DNA of 29,121 bases from JAZDEU01 sp043808545 (GTDB taxonomy: Bacteria > Patescibacteriota > Patescibacteriia > JAZDEU01). The notes beneath the pieces are model-generated. The model was not told where the DNA came from. It saw nothing but the letters and a program-made list of their open reading frames with translations, and searched no databases. Each line of letters begins with the position of its first letter. Position 1 is the first letter of the stretch. Positions 21,474 through 28,905 of the stretch are shown here, piece by piece. The DNA lies in NCBI GenBank assembly GCA_043808545.1, contig JAZDEU010000066.1, forward strand, positions 1 to 29,121. The letters are read 5' to 3'. Both the position numbers and the translations under genes were made by a program.

Positions 21474-22392
21474 TTTTAAAATATGCGATAGTTTTTTTAA
21501 GTCCTTCTTCTAATCCTACGCTCGGCTTCCATCCGAGTTTTTGTTTTGCTAAATTTATATTAGGATTTCTTTGCATCGGATCATCAGATCGGAAGTTCTC
21601 ATAAATTATTTTAGAATTTGAGTCAGTTAATTTTATTATTAAATCTGCAAGCTGTTTTATAGTAAATTCATCTGGATTCCCCATATTTACAGGTCCTGTA
21701 AATTTATCGCTTTCCATCATAGCGATTAGTCCGTTTACTAAATCATCAACATAGCAAAAACTTCTTGTTTGGCTTCCGTCTCCATGCATTGTTATATTTT
21801 CATTATGAAGCGCTTGGATAATAAAATTAGAAACAACTCTGCCATCTTCAATCGCCATTCTCGGTCCATAAGTATTAAAGATTCTTACTACTTTTATGTT
21901 AACATTATATTCTCTTCTATAATCAAAAAATAGTGTTTCAGCGCATCTTTTCCCTTCGTCGTAACACGCGCGAATTCCGACAGGATTAACATTGCCGAAA
22001 TAATTTTCTTTCTGCGGATGAACTTTTGGATCTCCGTAGACTTCGGAAGTAGAAGCTTGCAAAACAGGACATTCTAATTTTTTAGCAAGTTCCAAAACGT
22101 TAATTGCTCCTAAAACATTAGTTTTTATGGTTTTAATCGGATTTTTTTGGTACCAAATCGGAGCCGCGGGGCAGGCTAGATTATATATTTCATCCACCTT
22201 AAAATTATAAGGATTTTCAACGTCATATTTAATAATTTCAAAATCATTTTCTTTTTTTAGATGTTCAATATTTTTTTCATTTCCCGTAAAAAAATTATCA
22301 AGGCAGATTATTTTATTTCCTTGATAAAGTAATTTTTCGCATAAATGTGAGCCGATAAAGCCTGCTCCGCCGGTTATTAGTATTTCTTTCAT
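21463..22392 (-). CDS. UDP-glucuronate decarboxylase-like NAD-dependent epimerase/dehydratase
   Basis: Extended short-chain dehydrogenase that most resembles UDP-xylose synthase: it would oxidise and decarboxylate UDP-glucuronate for surface polysaccharide synthesis. 309 residues from ATG at 22390-22392, with an AAGGA ribosome site. A 14-residue in-frame extension upstream comes largely from MITE 2 and is rejected. The NAD-binding GGAGFIG is at 8-14, followed by LDNFFTG. TSEVYGDP and the Tyr144-Lys148 pair (YDEGK) are the catalytic residues. GPRMAIEDGRVVSNFI and DGSQTRSFCYVDDLV are strongly UXS-like. A related dTDP-glucose dehydratase or epimerase role cannot be excluded. It may work with the adjacent convergent glycosyltransferase. 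Confidence 0.9.
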   Translation of the reverse strand: MKEILITGGAGFIGSHLCEKLLYQGNKIICLDNFFTGNEKNIEHLKKENDFEIIKYDVENPYNFKVDEIYNLACPAAPIWYQKNPIKTIKTNVLGAINVLELAKKLECPVLQASTSEVYGDPKVHPQKENYFGNVNPVGIRACYDEGKRCAETLFFDYRREYNVNIKVVRIFNTYGPRMAIEDGRVVSNFIIQALHNENITMHGDGSQTRSFCYVDDLVNGLIAMMESDKFTGPVNMGNPDEFTIKQLADLIIKLTDSNSKIIYENFRSDDPMQRNPNINLAKQKLGWKPSVGLEEGLKKTIAYFKTIT

Positions 22393-22422
22393 AAAATCCT
22401 TGATTTTTTTAATAAAATAGCT

Positions 22423-22605
22423 TATGGACATCACATTATGACTCCGCGCTCCATAAACTGTAAAAATTGCGAATAGCTTGTTTTTCGTTCAGGAAAATCC
22501 TCTATGTATCTACTGATACATCTGCGGTTTTCCTGAACTGCAAAACTTCGCTATTCATTAATTTTTTCTAGTTTCTAAGCGCGTTTTAATAATGTGATGT
22601 CCATA
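22423..22605. mobile_element. MITE family 2, copy 2 (183 bp)
   Basis: TATGGACATCACATTATGA at one end, TAATGTGATGTCCATA at the other, near-complementary throughout. The apex is GTATC TACT GATAC where copy 1 has ATATC TACT GATAT: one paired change that keeps the stem. It starts 30 bp upstream of the UXS-like start codon and occupies its leader and promoter region. Confidence 0.9.
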
Positions 22606-22693
22606 GTATTATATAAAGTTCTTTAAATTATTATATATCCTAAAAATTAAAAAGTAAAGAAATTAAAACCATAAAAAAGATGGAGGTAATATT

Positions 22694-22735
22694 TTGGAAA
22701 AAGGGAATGTGCCAACTAAGGCTTTTATAAATTAA
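22694..22735 (+). CDS. Possible 13-residue leader peptide
   Basis: GGAGG, 7 nt, then TTG opening a 13-codon frame (LEKGNVPTKAFIN, first residue read as Met) that ends inside the terminator stem at 22718-22741. A ribosome on this frame would cover the 5' arm of the stem, which is how attenuators work. No amino acid bias points to a signal. Confidence 0.25.
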   Translation: MEKGNVPTKAFIN

Positions 22736-22748
22736 AGCCTTTTTTTAT
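22718..22748 (+). terminator. Rho-independent terminator
   Basis: AAGGCTTT / AAAGCCTT hairpin with loop TATAAATT and a T run. No convincing plus-strand gene precedes it except the possible leader peptide, so it may end a very short transcript. Confidence 0.8.
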
Positions 22749-22763
22749 TTTTTGCGTAAAATA

Positions 22764-22772
22764 TGGTATAGT
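22764..22772 (+). promoter_or_regulatory. Extended -10 promoter of the ComEC-like gene
   Basis: TGGTATAGT (TATAGT at 22767-22772), the same extended -10 style as at 18863-18871. It lies 49 nt upstream of the start codon and after the terminator, so it can drive the gene independently. Confidence 0.5.
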
Positions 22773-22820
22773 GCGAGTGTTAATTCCAGTGTCTAGCGCC
22801 GGCGCTAATGATTTGTTTAT

Positions 22821-23762
22821 ATGAAACATAAAAAAATTTTACTAATAATTTTAGCGTTGATAGTTATAAACATATATTTTTTATTTTCAGTGATTTTTAA
22901 TAAACCGATTGAAAATAAAATGAAGGTTATTTTTTTTGATGTCGGGCAGGGGGATGCAAGTTTAATCATGGCGGAAAATGGCGCAAATATTTTAATTGAT
23001 GGCGGACAGGATAAAACTGTGATAAATAAATTAGATAAATATATTCCTTTATGGAACAGAAAACTTGATATAGTTGTTTTAACCCATCCGCATTCAGACC
23101 ATGTTTCTGGTTTAGCGGATGTTTTAAAAAAATATCCAGTGGGAGAAGTTTGGATGACTGGAGTTTTACAGAATACTCCTGAGTATATAGAATTTTTAAA
23201 AATTATTAGGGATAAGAAAATAGGAGTAAAAATTGTGTGGGCGGCGGCTGTTCATGGAACGAAAGATATTTTTAAAAATACAAAAATTGAAATACTATAT
23301 CCTAATAAAAATTTATTTCAGCAAAGCGTTGATAATTTGAATAATAGTTCTATTGTTTTAAAAATTAGTTATAAAAATAAATCTTTTTTATTTGCTGGAG
23401 ATATTGAGAAAGAAGTAGAAGATGAATTGCGCGGACAACCTCCCCTTAACTCCCTTCCCGTGGCAAGCTCGGGACAGGCTCTCAAAGGAGATGGAATATT
23501 AGAGGCGGATGTATTAAAAATAGCCCATCATGGAAGCGATACTTCAAGCTCGGATAGTTTTTTTGAGAGAGTAAAGCCTAGTTTTGCGGTAATTTCGCTT
23601 GGCGCGAATAATGATTTTGGTATGCCGTCTTTGCGGGTTTTAAAGCGGTTAGAACGAATAGGCGCAAAAGTTTATCGTACAGATATAGATGGCGATATTA
23701 TTATGGAAACGGATGGGTCAGAAATTAGTAAAGTATGGACATCAGTGGTAACTGCTCACTGA
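22821..23762 (+). CDS. ComEC/Rec2-like metallo-beta-lactamase-fold protein
   Basis: Single-span anchored hydrolase, 313 residues. N-terminal membrane segment (about 5-24), then the metallo-beta-lactamase domain: FFDVGQGDASL, HPHSDH at 89-94 (His89, His91, Asp93, His94), FAGDIE and AHHGSDTSSS. These are the motifs of the extracellular C-terminal domain of ComEC; the channel (Competence) domain is absent here, so it is a stand-alone protein. It could act as a nuclease or phosphodiesterase outside the cell. Residues about 203-225 (GQPPLNSLPVASSGQALKGD) look like an in-frame repeat insert between the AGDIE block and the ILEADVLKIAHHG block. The frame ends in VVTAH at TGA. Confidence 0.88.
   Translation: MKHKKILLIILALIVINIYFLFSVIFNKPIENKMKVIFFDVGQGDASLIMAENGANILIDGGQDKTVINKLDKYIPLWNRKLDIVVLTHPHSDHVSGLADVLKKYPVGEVWMTGVLQNTPEYIEFLKIIRDKKIGVKIVWAAAVHGTKDIFKNTKIEILYPNKNLFQQSVDNLNNSSIVLKISYKNKSFLFAGDIEKEVEDELRGQPPLNSLPVASSGQALKGDGILEADVLKIAHHGSDTSSSDSFFERVKPSFAVISLGANNDFGMPSLRVLKRLERIGAKVYRTDIDGDIIMETDGSEISKVWTSVVTAH
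23439..23494. repeat. CCTCCCC-type repeat insert in the ComEC-like gene
   Basis: CCTCCCCTTAACTCCC and CTCAAAGGAGATGG flank CCCGTGGCAAGCTCGGGA. The outer parts match the glycosyltransferase insert at 20540-20584, and the middle is its own inverted repeat (CCCG / CGGG). Translated through in frame. Confidence 0.55.
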
Positions 23763-23809
23763 CCATTGCAATGAAATGGCTTAAAATAAGAACACACACC
23801 CTTGACCCC

Positions 23810-24088
23810 TCACTTCGCAACCTGTTCTTCGGTAAGGTAATTCTGTGAGATCGCTTTTTCAAGCGATATATCCGGATGCGGTAAACCAGATAGAATCGTA
23901 TCTAACCGTTCATTAAGTTCTTTGCGCGACTCTAGCTGATTTAAAAATTCTTCATTGTTAGCAATTTGTTCCGGCTAAGCTTCTTTTGCGCGGGAAGGAT
24001 CAGAAAATAATTCTACGGCAGGAGGAGCAGCAGATATTTTTTTATTTGATTCGTATTCATAAATATTCCTAAATTTTTCTGTTTCCAT
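23810..24088 (-). pseudogene. Small protein gene with an in-frame amber codon
   Basis: Minus-strand frame from ATG 24086-24088 (METEKFRNIYEYESNKKISA) runs 37 codons to TAG at 23975-23977. It then continues without interruption as PEQIANNEEFLNQLESRKEL to GLPHPDISLEKAI and TGA at 23810-23812. Composition on both sides is protein-like (Glu, Asn, Leu, Lys), and a single CAG-to-TAG change explains it. Product unknown; acidic and soluble. It fills most of the 590-nt gap between the ComEC-like and TrmB-like genes. Read-through is the alternative. Confidence 0.5.
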
Positions 24089-24259
24089 ATAGTGTTAGGA
24101 TACTATAAATATCAATTTTTTTCAAGAAATAATTTTATTTAGAATTTAAAAGCAGTATAGTTCTGCAGATAAGTATTTTTTGTAATGACACGCAATAAGC
24201 GCGAAACTGGTTTATTTAAAATAAAATATTAGCAAATATAAAAAAATGCAGAAAAATAG

Positions 24260-24288
24260 TTGACAAAAATAAATTTCGGGTTTACACT
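24260..24288 (+). promoter_or_regulatory. Promoter of the TrmB-like gene
   Basis: TTGACA (24260-24265), 17 nt, TACACT (24283-24288). The predicted start of transcription is near 24295, giving a short leader that contains the hairpin at 24322-24347. Confidence 0.7.
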
Positions 24289-24321
24289 GGTAATATGATA
24301 AGGTTAAAAAATATTTTGCCG

Positions 24322-24347
24322 CAGGGGCAGAATATTTTCTGCCCCTG
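24322..24347 (+). promoter_or_regulatory. Perfect hairpin just before the TrmB-like start
   Basis: CAGGGGCAGAA and TTCTGCCCCTG form a perfect 11-bp stem with loop TATT, ending 4 nt before ATG 24352. As DNA it is a dyad that a dimeric regulator could bind; as RNA it would hide the initiation region. It may also be an inserted palindromic repeat. No T run follows, so it is not a terminator. Confidence 0.6.
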
Positions 24348-24351
24348 TTGT

Positions 24352-25101
24352 ATGAACATAAACATATTAAAAAAATTAGGGTTAAGCGAAAAAGAGATAA
24401 ATGTATATCTCGCGCTTTTAGAATATGGCGCGAGTTCGGTAAGAAAGATTGCGAAAATATCATGGATTAACCGTGGAACAGCTTATGATGCTTTGAAAGA
24501 TTTGCAAAAGATAGGGTTAGTAAGCTTTTACCATAAAAATACAAAACAAAAATTTGTCGCTGAGAATCCAGAGAAAATATTAAAGGTTTTAAAAGATAAG
24601 CAAGAAGATCTGCAAGAAATTAAGAAGCAGATTACGGAGATTATTCCAGAGTTAAAATCATTGCAAGATAAAGAAGGCAATAAGCCGGTAACAAAATTTT
24701 ATGAAGGCAAAGAGGGAATTAAATTTATTTTAGATGATATTTTGGATGCGATGGCGCAACATCTCACTTGCGCCAGCTGGCAAGAGTATTATGTGTATTC
24801 AGCTGCGGCTGTGCGAGATGATGTATATTCTGCGTATCCTGATTTTACAAAAAAAAGAATTAAGAATAATATTAAAGTGAAGACTATATCTTTATCAAAA
24901 GGCGGCGCGACATATGGATTGGATGAGCGTAAATGGCTTAAAACAGAGCAAGATTCGCCGACATATATTATTATTTACGCGAATAAATGCGCGTTTATTT
25001 CCCGCGATAATAGTAATAATCCGGTTGGAGTTATAATTGAAAATAAAATGATTTACGAAACGCAACGGATTATATTTTTAAGATTATGGGAGATAATATG
25101 A
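24352..25101 (+). CDS. TrmB-family transcriptional regulator
   Basis: DNA-binding regulator, 249 residues from ATG 24352 (MNINILKKLGLSEKEINVYL). The in-frame ATG at 24295 would translate the hairpin and is less likely. The N-terminal winged helix (about 1-75) has the TrmB pattern LGLSEKEINVYLALLEYG, then VRKIAKISWINRGTAYDALK and LQKIGLVSFYHKNTKQKF. A coiled-coil linker (about 80-115, KQEDLQEIKKQITEIIPEL) precedes a C-terminal effector-like domain (VTKFYEGKEGIKFILDDILD...). Known TrmB proteins respond to sugars; here the following genes make UDP-GlcNAc, so an amino-sugar link is possible but unproven. Self-regulation through the upstream dyad is plausible. Confidence 0.85.
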   Translation: MNINILKKLGLSEKEINVYLALLEYGASSVRKIAKISWINRGTAYDALKDLQKIGLVSFYHKNTKQKFVAENPEKILKVLKDKQEDLQEIKKQITEIIPELKSLQDKEGNKPVTKFYEGKEGIKFILDDILDAMAQHLTCASWQEYYVYSAAAVRDDVYSAYPDFTKKRIKNNIKVKTISLSKGGATYGLDERKWLKTEQDSPTYIIIYANKCAFISRDNSNNPVGVIIENKMIYETQRIIFLRLWEII

Positions 25102-25116
25102 TTTGTTGTAAAGGAA

Positions 25117-25262
25117 TTTGGATATTTTTTGAAAAATTTTTAATTTAAAATTTTTAATCAATTTTTATTTATCTAATTTTCAATTTTTTAAAGAATTAAA
25201 TCATTAGAAATTGAATAAAAATTAAGAATTAAAAATTAGAAATTTAAAATTAACAAAAAGTC
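25117..25262. repeat. A/T palindromic spacer 1 (before glmU-N)
   Basis: Long imperfect inverted repeat of AATTTTTAA / TTAAAAATT units around TTAAATCATTAGAAATTG. Similar spacers precede glmS and glmU-C. No gene or clear promoter within. Confidence 0.6.
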
Positions 25263-25307
25263 AAAAATGGGGTCTCTCATTTCATACGAACCTTAACCCT
25301 TAATAAT

Positions 25308-26075
25308 ATGTTACAGTATTATTTTAATAATACAGGTATAGTAATTTTAGCCGCGGGGCGGGGAAAACGTTTGGGATGTAAGGATATTCCAAAAGTTTTG
25401 CGCAAATTAAATAATCGCCCCATAGTAAGCTATATTTTAGAGGAGTTAGAGAATAATGGAATAGATAAAAAACAAATTTCGTTAGTGGTTGGTTTCCAAA
25501 AAGAAAAAGTTAAAGAGGCTTTTGGAACAGATTATATTTACGCGATTCAAGAAGAGCTTTTAGGAACCGCTCATGCCGCGCATACTGGAGAGAAAGAATT
25601 GAATGAGGAAATTGAGGATTTTTTAATTATAAATAGCGATGATTCCGCTTTTTATAGTTATAAGACTCTTGAAAATTTTGTCGCGCGGCACAAAAGTAAT
25701 AATAATGACATAACTTTATTAACTTGTTATAAAGATGATCCGTTTGGTTTAGGAAGGATTATTAGAGATGAGGCGGGAAAAGTAATTGCGATAAGAGAGA
25801 AAGAAAATATAAGAGAGTATGAGAGAAATATAAAAGAGATAAGCACCGGAACTTTTTGTTTTCGGCGGAATTGGTTTAATGAAATTTATCCGAAATTAAA
25901 GCTTATTCCTAATTTGGGGGAATTTGGATTGCCGAGTTTTATAGATGAAGCGATTGCAAGCGATGCGAGGTTTGAGGCTATAAAACTCGCTAATCCTAAT
26001 GAATGGTTTGGGATAAATACGAAGGAGCAGTTAAGAGAAGCTGATTTATTAAAAAGGAGATTGAGAAGTTGCTAA
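25308..26075 (+). CDS. glmU: GlmU N-terminal half: GlcNAc-1-P uridylyltransferase-like
   Basis: Nucleotidyltransferase, 255 residues, corresponding to the uridylyltransferase half of GlmU and lacking the left-handed beta-helix half. ILAAGRGKRLG (13-23) and PKVLRKLNNRPIVSYIL match the nucleotide-binding and substrate motifs, and QEELLGTAHAAH matches the family QxxxLGTxHA. The usual GDxPL loop is replaced by NSDDSAF, keeping an Asp. FGLGRIIRD corresponds to YGRI, and NEWFGINTKEQLREAD to the C-terminal uridylate-binding block. The missing acyltransferase half is encoded separately at 28231, after glmS. A different sugar substrate is possible because of the variant loop. Confidence 0.82.
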   Translation: MLQYYFNNTGIVILAAGRGKRLGCKDIPKVLRKLNNRPIVSYILEELENNGIDKKQISLVVGFQKEKVKEAFGTDYIYAIQEELLGTAHAAHTGEKELNEEIEDFLIINSDDSAFYSYKTLENFVARHKSNNNDITLLTCYKDDPFGLGRIIRDEAGKVIAIREKENIREYERNIKEISTGTFCFRRNWFNEIYPKLKLIPNLGEFGLPSFIDEAIASDARFEAIKLANPNEWFGINTKEQLREADLLKRRLRSC

Positions 26076-26109
26076 ATGTAATCAATGATAAGTTATTGTA
26101 TGAGGAATA

Positions 26110-26252
26110 ATTTTTAATTTTATAATTTTTAATTTTTAAATAATGCTCGAATTTTTAATTTTAAAAAATTGGAAGTTATATACGAGAATCGATTTAGTTT
26201 AAAAATTAAGGCATTAGAAATTTTTTAAAAATTAAAAATTAAAAATTCTAAA
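26110..26252. repeat. A/T palindromic spacer 2 (before glmS)
   Basis: AATTTTTAATTTTTAAATAA with inverse TTTTTAAAAATTAAAAATT, around AATTAAGGCATTAGAAATT. The centre resembles spacers 1 and 3 (TTAAATCATTAGAAATT, TTAAGACATTTGGAAATT). The right arm ends at the glmS start, so no Shine-Dalgarno is present. Confidence 0.65.
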
Positions 26253-26256
26253 ATGT

Positions 26257-28086
26257 ATGTGCGGAATAATAGGATACATTGGAAAAAATAATGCTTTGCC
26301 CATACTGATAGACGGGTTAAAGAGAATGGAATACAGAGGATATGATTCCACTGGCATTGCTTTAATTTCTTCTGATGGGGAAATAAAGAGCGTTAAGGCG
26401 GTTGGAAAAATTATTGAACTGGAAAAAAAATTGAATGGCAATAAACTGGAAGGGAATTTAGGAATTGCTCATACGAGATGGGCGACGCACGGACATCCAA
26501 GCGAGGAGAACGCTCATCCGCATTCTGACTGCAATGGAAATTTTTGGGTTGTTCATAATGGCATAATTGAAAATTATAAAAAATTAAAAAAACATTTAAT
26601 CGCGAAGGGGCATATTTTTAAATCACAGACTGACAGCGAGGTCGTCGCGCATTTAATAGAGGATATTTATGACGGAGATTTATTAAATACTGTGAGGCGC
26701 GCGTTAAAACTTATTGAAGGCGCTTACGGATTAGCTGTCATCAGCAGAAAAGAGCCGGGAAAAATTGTTGCCGCGAAATTAGGAAGCCCGCTTTTAATCG
26801 GGTTGGGCGATAATGAAACAATTATCGCATCCGATGCATCGGCTGTTTTGCGCCATACAAAGCAAGTTATATATCTTAATGACGGAGAGATTGCCGAAGT
26901 GGCGAATGATAATATTGAGATATATGATTTGGCGAAGAATAAAATTGATAAAGATATTTGCGAGATTGAATGGGACGCGGGCGAAGTTGAAAAAGAAGGG
27001 TATCCGCATTTTATGCTTAAAGAAATTTTTTCGCAAAGCGAGACTGTTAAAAATAGCATAAGAGGAAGATTGCTTATAGAAGAAGGGAAAGCGAAATTAG
27101 GCGGATTGGATAGCGTCGCGGATAAAATTAGGGATATAAAAAAAATAATAATTGTCGCATGCGGGACAGCTTATTACGCAGGATTAGTCGGCGAATATAT
27201 GATTGAGGAATATGCGGGAGTTTCGGTTGAAGTAGAATTTGCGAGCGAGTTTCGTTATCGCAAACCGATTTTAGATAAGACTACGGCGCTTATTGCGATT
27301 AGCCAATCTGGCGAAACAGCGGATACAATCGCGGCTGTGAATGAGGCGAAAGAAAAAGGAATTTTAGTTTTAGGTATTGTTAATGTTGTTGGTTCAACTA
27401 TTGCGCGAATTACGGATGCAGGGGTTTATAACCATAGCGGACCGGAGATCGCTGTCGCTTCCACAAAAGCTTTCGTTTCCCAGCTTAATATTTTAGCTTT
27501 GATCTCAATGGTTTTAGGCCGCCAGAGAGATATGTCCTTAACAACTGGCAAAAGAATCGCGGAAGAGCTTTCGGCATTGCCAGAGAAAGTAAAAAAAGTT
27601 TTAGAGCTTCAAAAACAAATAATTAAAATTGCAGAAAAATATTATACTTATAATAATTTTGCTTTTTTAGGAAGGAAATATAATTATCCAGTCGCGCTGG
27701 AAGGAGCGTTAAAATTAAAAGAATTATCATACATTCATGCTGAAGGATTTGCTTCCGGAGAATTAAAGCACGGGCCTATTGCGATGATTGATGAAAATTT
27801 TCCAGTTATTTTTTTATGTCCTAAGGATAGTGTTTATGAAAAAAATTTAAGCAATATGGAAGAGATAAAGGCGCGGCATGGTAAAATTATAGCCATAACT
27901 ACTGAAGGAAATGAGCAAGTTGAATCAGTTGCGGACGACGCGTTGTACATCCCGAAAACTTTAGAGATGCTCACTCCGATTTTGTCTGTCATTCCTTTGC
28001 AGTTATTCGCATATCATATGGCTGTTTTGAAAGGGCGGGATGTTGATAAACCGAGAAATCTTGCAAAAAGCGTGACGGTGGAATAG
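26257..28086 (+). CDS. glmS: Glutamine-fructose-6-phosphate aminotransferase (isomerising)
   Basis: Makes glucosamine-6-phosphate from fructose-6-phosphate and glutamine, the first step to UDP-GlcNAc; 609 residues, full length. Start chosen at ATG 26257 so that the nucleophile Cys2 (MCGIIGYIG) is exposed after Met removal. The glutamine-amidotransferase domain (about 2-215) has HTRWATHGHPSEENAHPH and VHNGIIEN. Two SIS sugar-binding domains follow (VACGTAYYAG near 302, SQSGETADT, ASTKAFVSQ; then GRKYNYPVALEGALKLKELS and AEGFASGELKHGP). The C-terminal tail PRNLAKSVTVE is intact. An A/T palindromic spacer abuts the start, with no ribosome site. No glmS ribozyme motif was recognised upstream. Confidence 0.97.
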   Translation: MCGIIGYIGKNNALPILIDGLKRMEYRGYDSTGIALISSDGEIKSVKAVGKIIELEKKLNGNKLEGNLGIAHTRWATHGHPSEENAHPHSDCNGNFWVVHNGIIENYKKLKKHLIAKGHIFKSQTDSEVVAHLIEDIYDGDLLNTVRRALKLIEGAYGLAVISRKEPGKIVAAKLGSPLLIGLGDNETIIASDASAVLRHTKQVIYLNDGEIAEVANDNIEIYDLAKNKIDKDICEIEWDAGEVEKEGYPHFMLKEIFSQSETVKNSIRGRLLIEEGKAKLGGLDSVADKIRDIKKIIIVACGTAYYAGLVGEYMIEEYAGVSVEVEFASEFRYRKPILDKTTALIAISQSGETADTIAAVNEAKEKGILVLGIVNVVGSTIARITDAGVYNHSGPEIAVASTKAFVSQLNILALISMVLGRQRDMSLTTGKRIAEELSALPEKVKKVLELQKQIIKIAEKYYTYNNFAFLGRKYNYPVALEGALKLKELSYIHAEGFASGELKHGPIAMIDENFPVIFLCPKDSVYEKNLSNMEEIKARHGKIIAITTEGNEQVESVADDALYIPKTLEMLTPILSVIPLQLFAYHMAVLKGRDVDKPRNLAKSVTVE

Positions 28087-28095
28087 GGGAAATGA

Positions 28096-28230
28096 AAAAT
28101 TTTTAATTTTTAATTTTATAAATAATTTTTTAATTTTCAAATTTTTAAACATCAAATTGATAGTCTGATTTTTAAAAATTAAGACATTTGGAAATTATTT
28201 AAAAATTACAAAATTAAAAATTAAAAATTT
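28096..28230. repeat. A/T palindromic spacer 3 (before glmU-C)
   Basis: TTTTTAATTTTTAATTTTAT with inverse AAAATTAAAAATTAAAAATT around AATTAAGACATTTGGAAATT. It fills nearly the whole gap between glmS and glmU-C and its right arm ends at the ATG. Confidence 0.65.
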
Positions 28231-28779
28231 ATGCAAAAGATTTCTCAAAATAAACAACTGTTTTCAAAATTGCAAAGCGATGGAGTGAAGATCGTTGATC
28301 CTGACTCTGTTTATATTGAGGGAAATATTGAAATTGGGTGGGGAACGGTAATTTATCCTCAGGTATTTTTGACTGAATCTATAATTGGAGAAAATTGCTC
28401 TGTCGGACCTGTCGCGCAGATCTTAAATAGTGTTATTGGAGATAACGCTTATATTGGTTTTACGGCGCAAATTAAAAGGTGTGTGATTGGCGATAATTTA
28501 AAAATGCACCATCATAGTTATTTAGGCGATGCTGTAATAGGCAATTCTGTGAACATTTCCGCCGGCGCCATAACCTGCAATTATAACGGAGCTGTGAAAT
28601 CCCGGACCGTGATATGCGATAATGTTTTTGTCGGCTCAAATGTAAATTTAATCGCGCCAATTGTGATAGGCAAAGGATGTTTTATAGCCGCCGGTTCCAC
28701 ATTAAAATCAGGACTTGAAACCGGCAAAAATAATTTAATCATTTGTCGGGAGAAAGAAGTGTATATAAAAAAATTTTAA
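28231..28779 (+). CDS. GlmU C-terminal half: left-handed beta-helix acetyltransferase
   Basis: 182 residues matching the glucosamine-1-phosphate acetyltransferase half of GlmU. DPDSVYIEGNIEIGWGTVIY starts the hexapeptide repeats; KMHHHSYLGDAVIG (91-) corresponds to the family KANHLSYLGD, with the catalytic His as His94. NISAGAITCNYNG and RTVICDNVFVGSN..LIAPIVIGKG follow. Length equals the acetyltransferase half only. With the separate uridylyltransferase at 25308 it would rebuild GlmU as two proteins, flanking glmS. Which partner acts on which substrate is inferred from domain homology. Confidence 0.85.
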   Translation: MQKISQNKQLFSKLQSDGVKIVDPDSVYIEGNIEIGWGTVIYPQVFLTESIIGENCSVGPVAQILNSVIGDNAYIGFTAQIKRCVIGDNLKMHHHSYLGDAVIGNSVNISAGAITCNYNGAVKSRTVICDNVFVGSNVNLIAPIVIGKGCFIAAGSTLKSGLETGKNNLIICREKEVYIKKF

Positions 28780-28846
28780 ATTTTAAATTTTAAAAAAATA
28801 TCAAATATTTTAATTTTTAAATTTGGGAATTAGTTGTGTTTTGGAA

Positions 28847-28905
28847 ATAAAAAAACTCCATCTCTAAAGCGCTGATTTTTTTGTCAGTGCTTTTAGGTGG
28901 AGTTT
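28847..28905 (-). terminator. Unpaired minus-strand terminator
   Basis: AAACTCCA (28853-28860) pairs with TGGAGTTT (28898-28905), extended inwards by AAAGC / GCTTT and CTGA / TCAG. On the minus strand it is followed by seven T, but on the plus strand by GCGAG. No minus-strand gene lies to its right in the window, so it may end a small RNA. Confidence 0.65.

Noticed and set aside
22393..22434. Longer start of the UXS-like protein at 22434
   Set aside because: The extra 14 residues come largely from the end of a MITE, and a ribosome site precedes ATG 22392.
26104..26256. glmS ribozyme upstream of glmS
   Set aside because: The spacer is an A/T inverted repeat without the G/C-rich core of that ribozyme.
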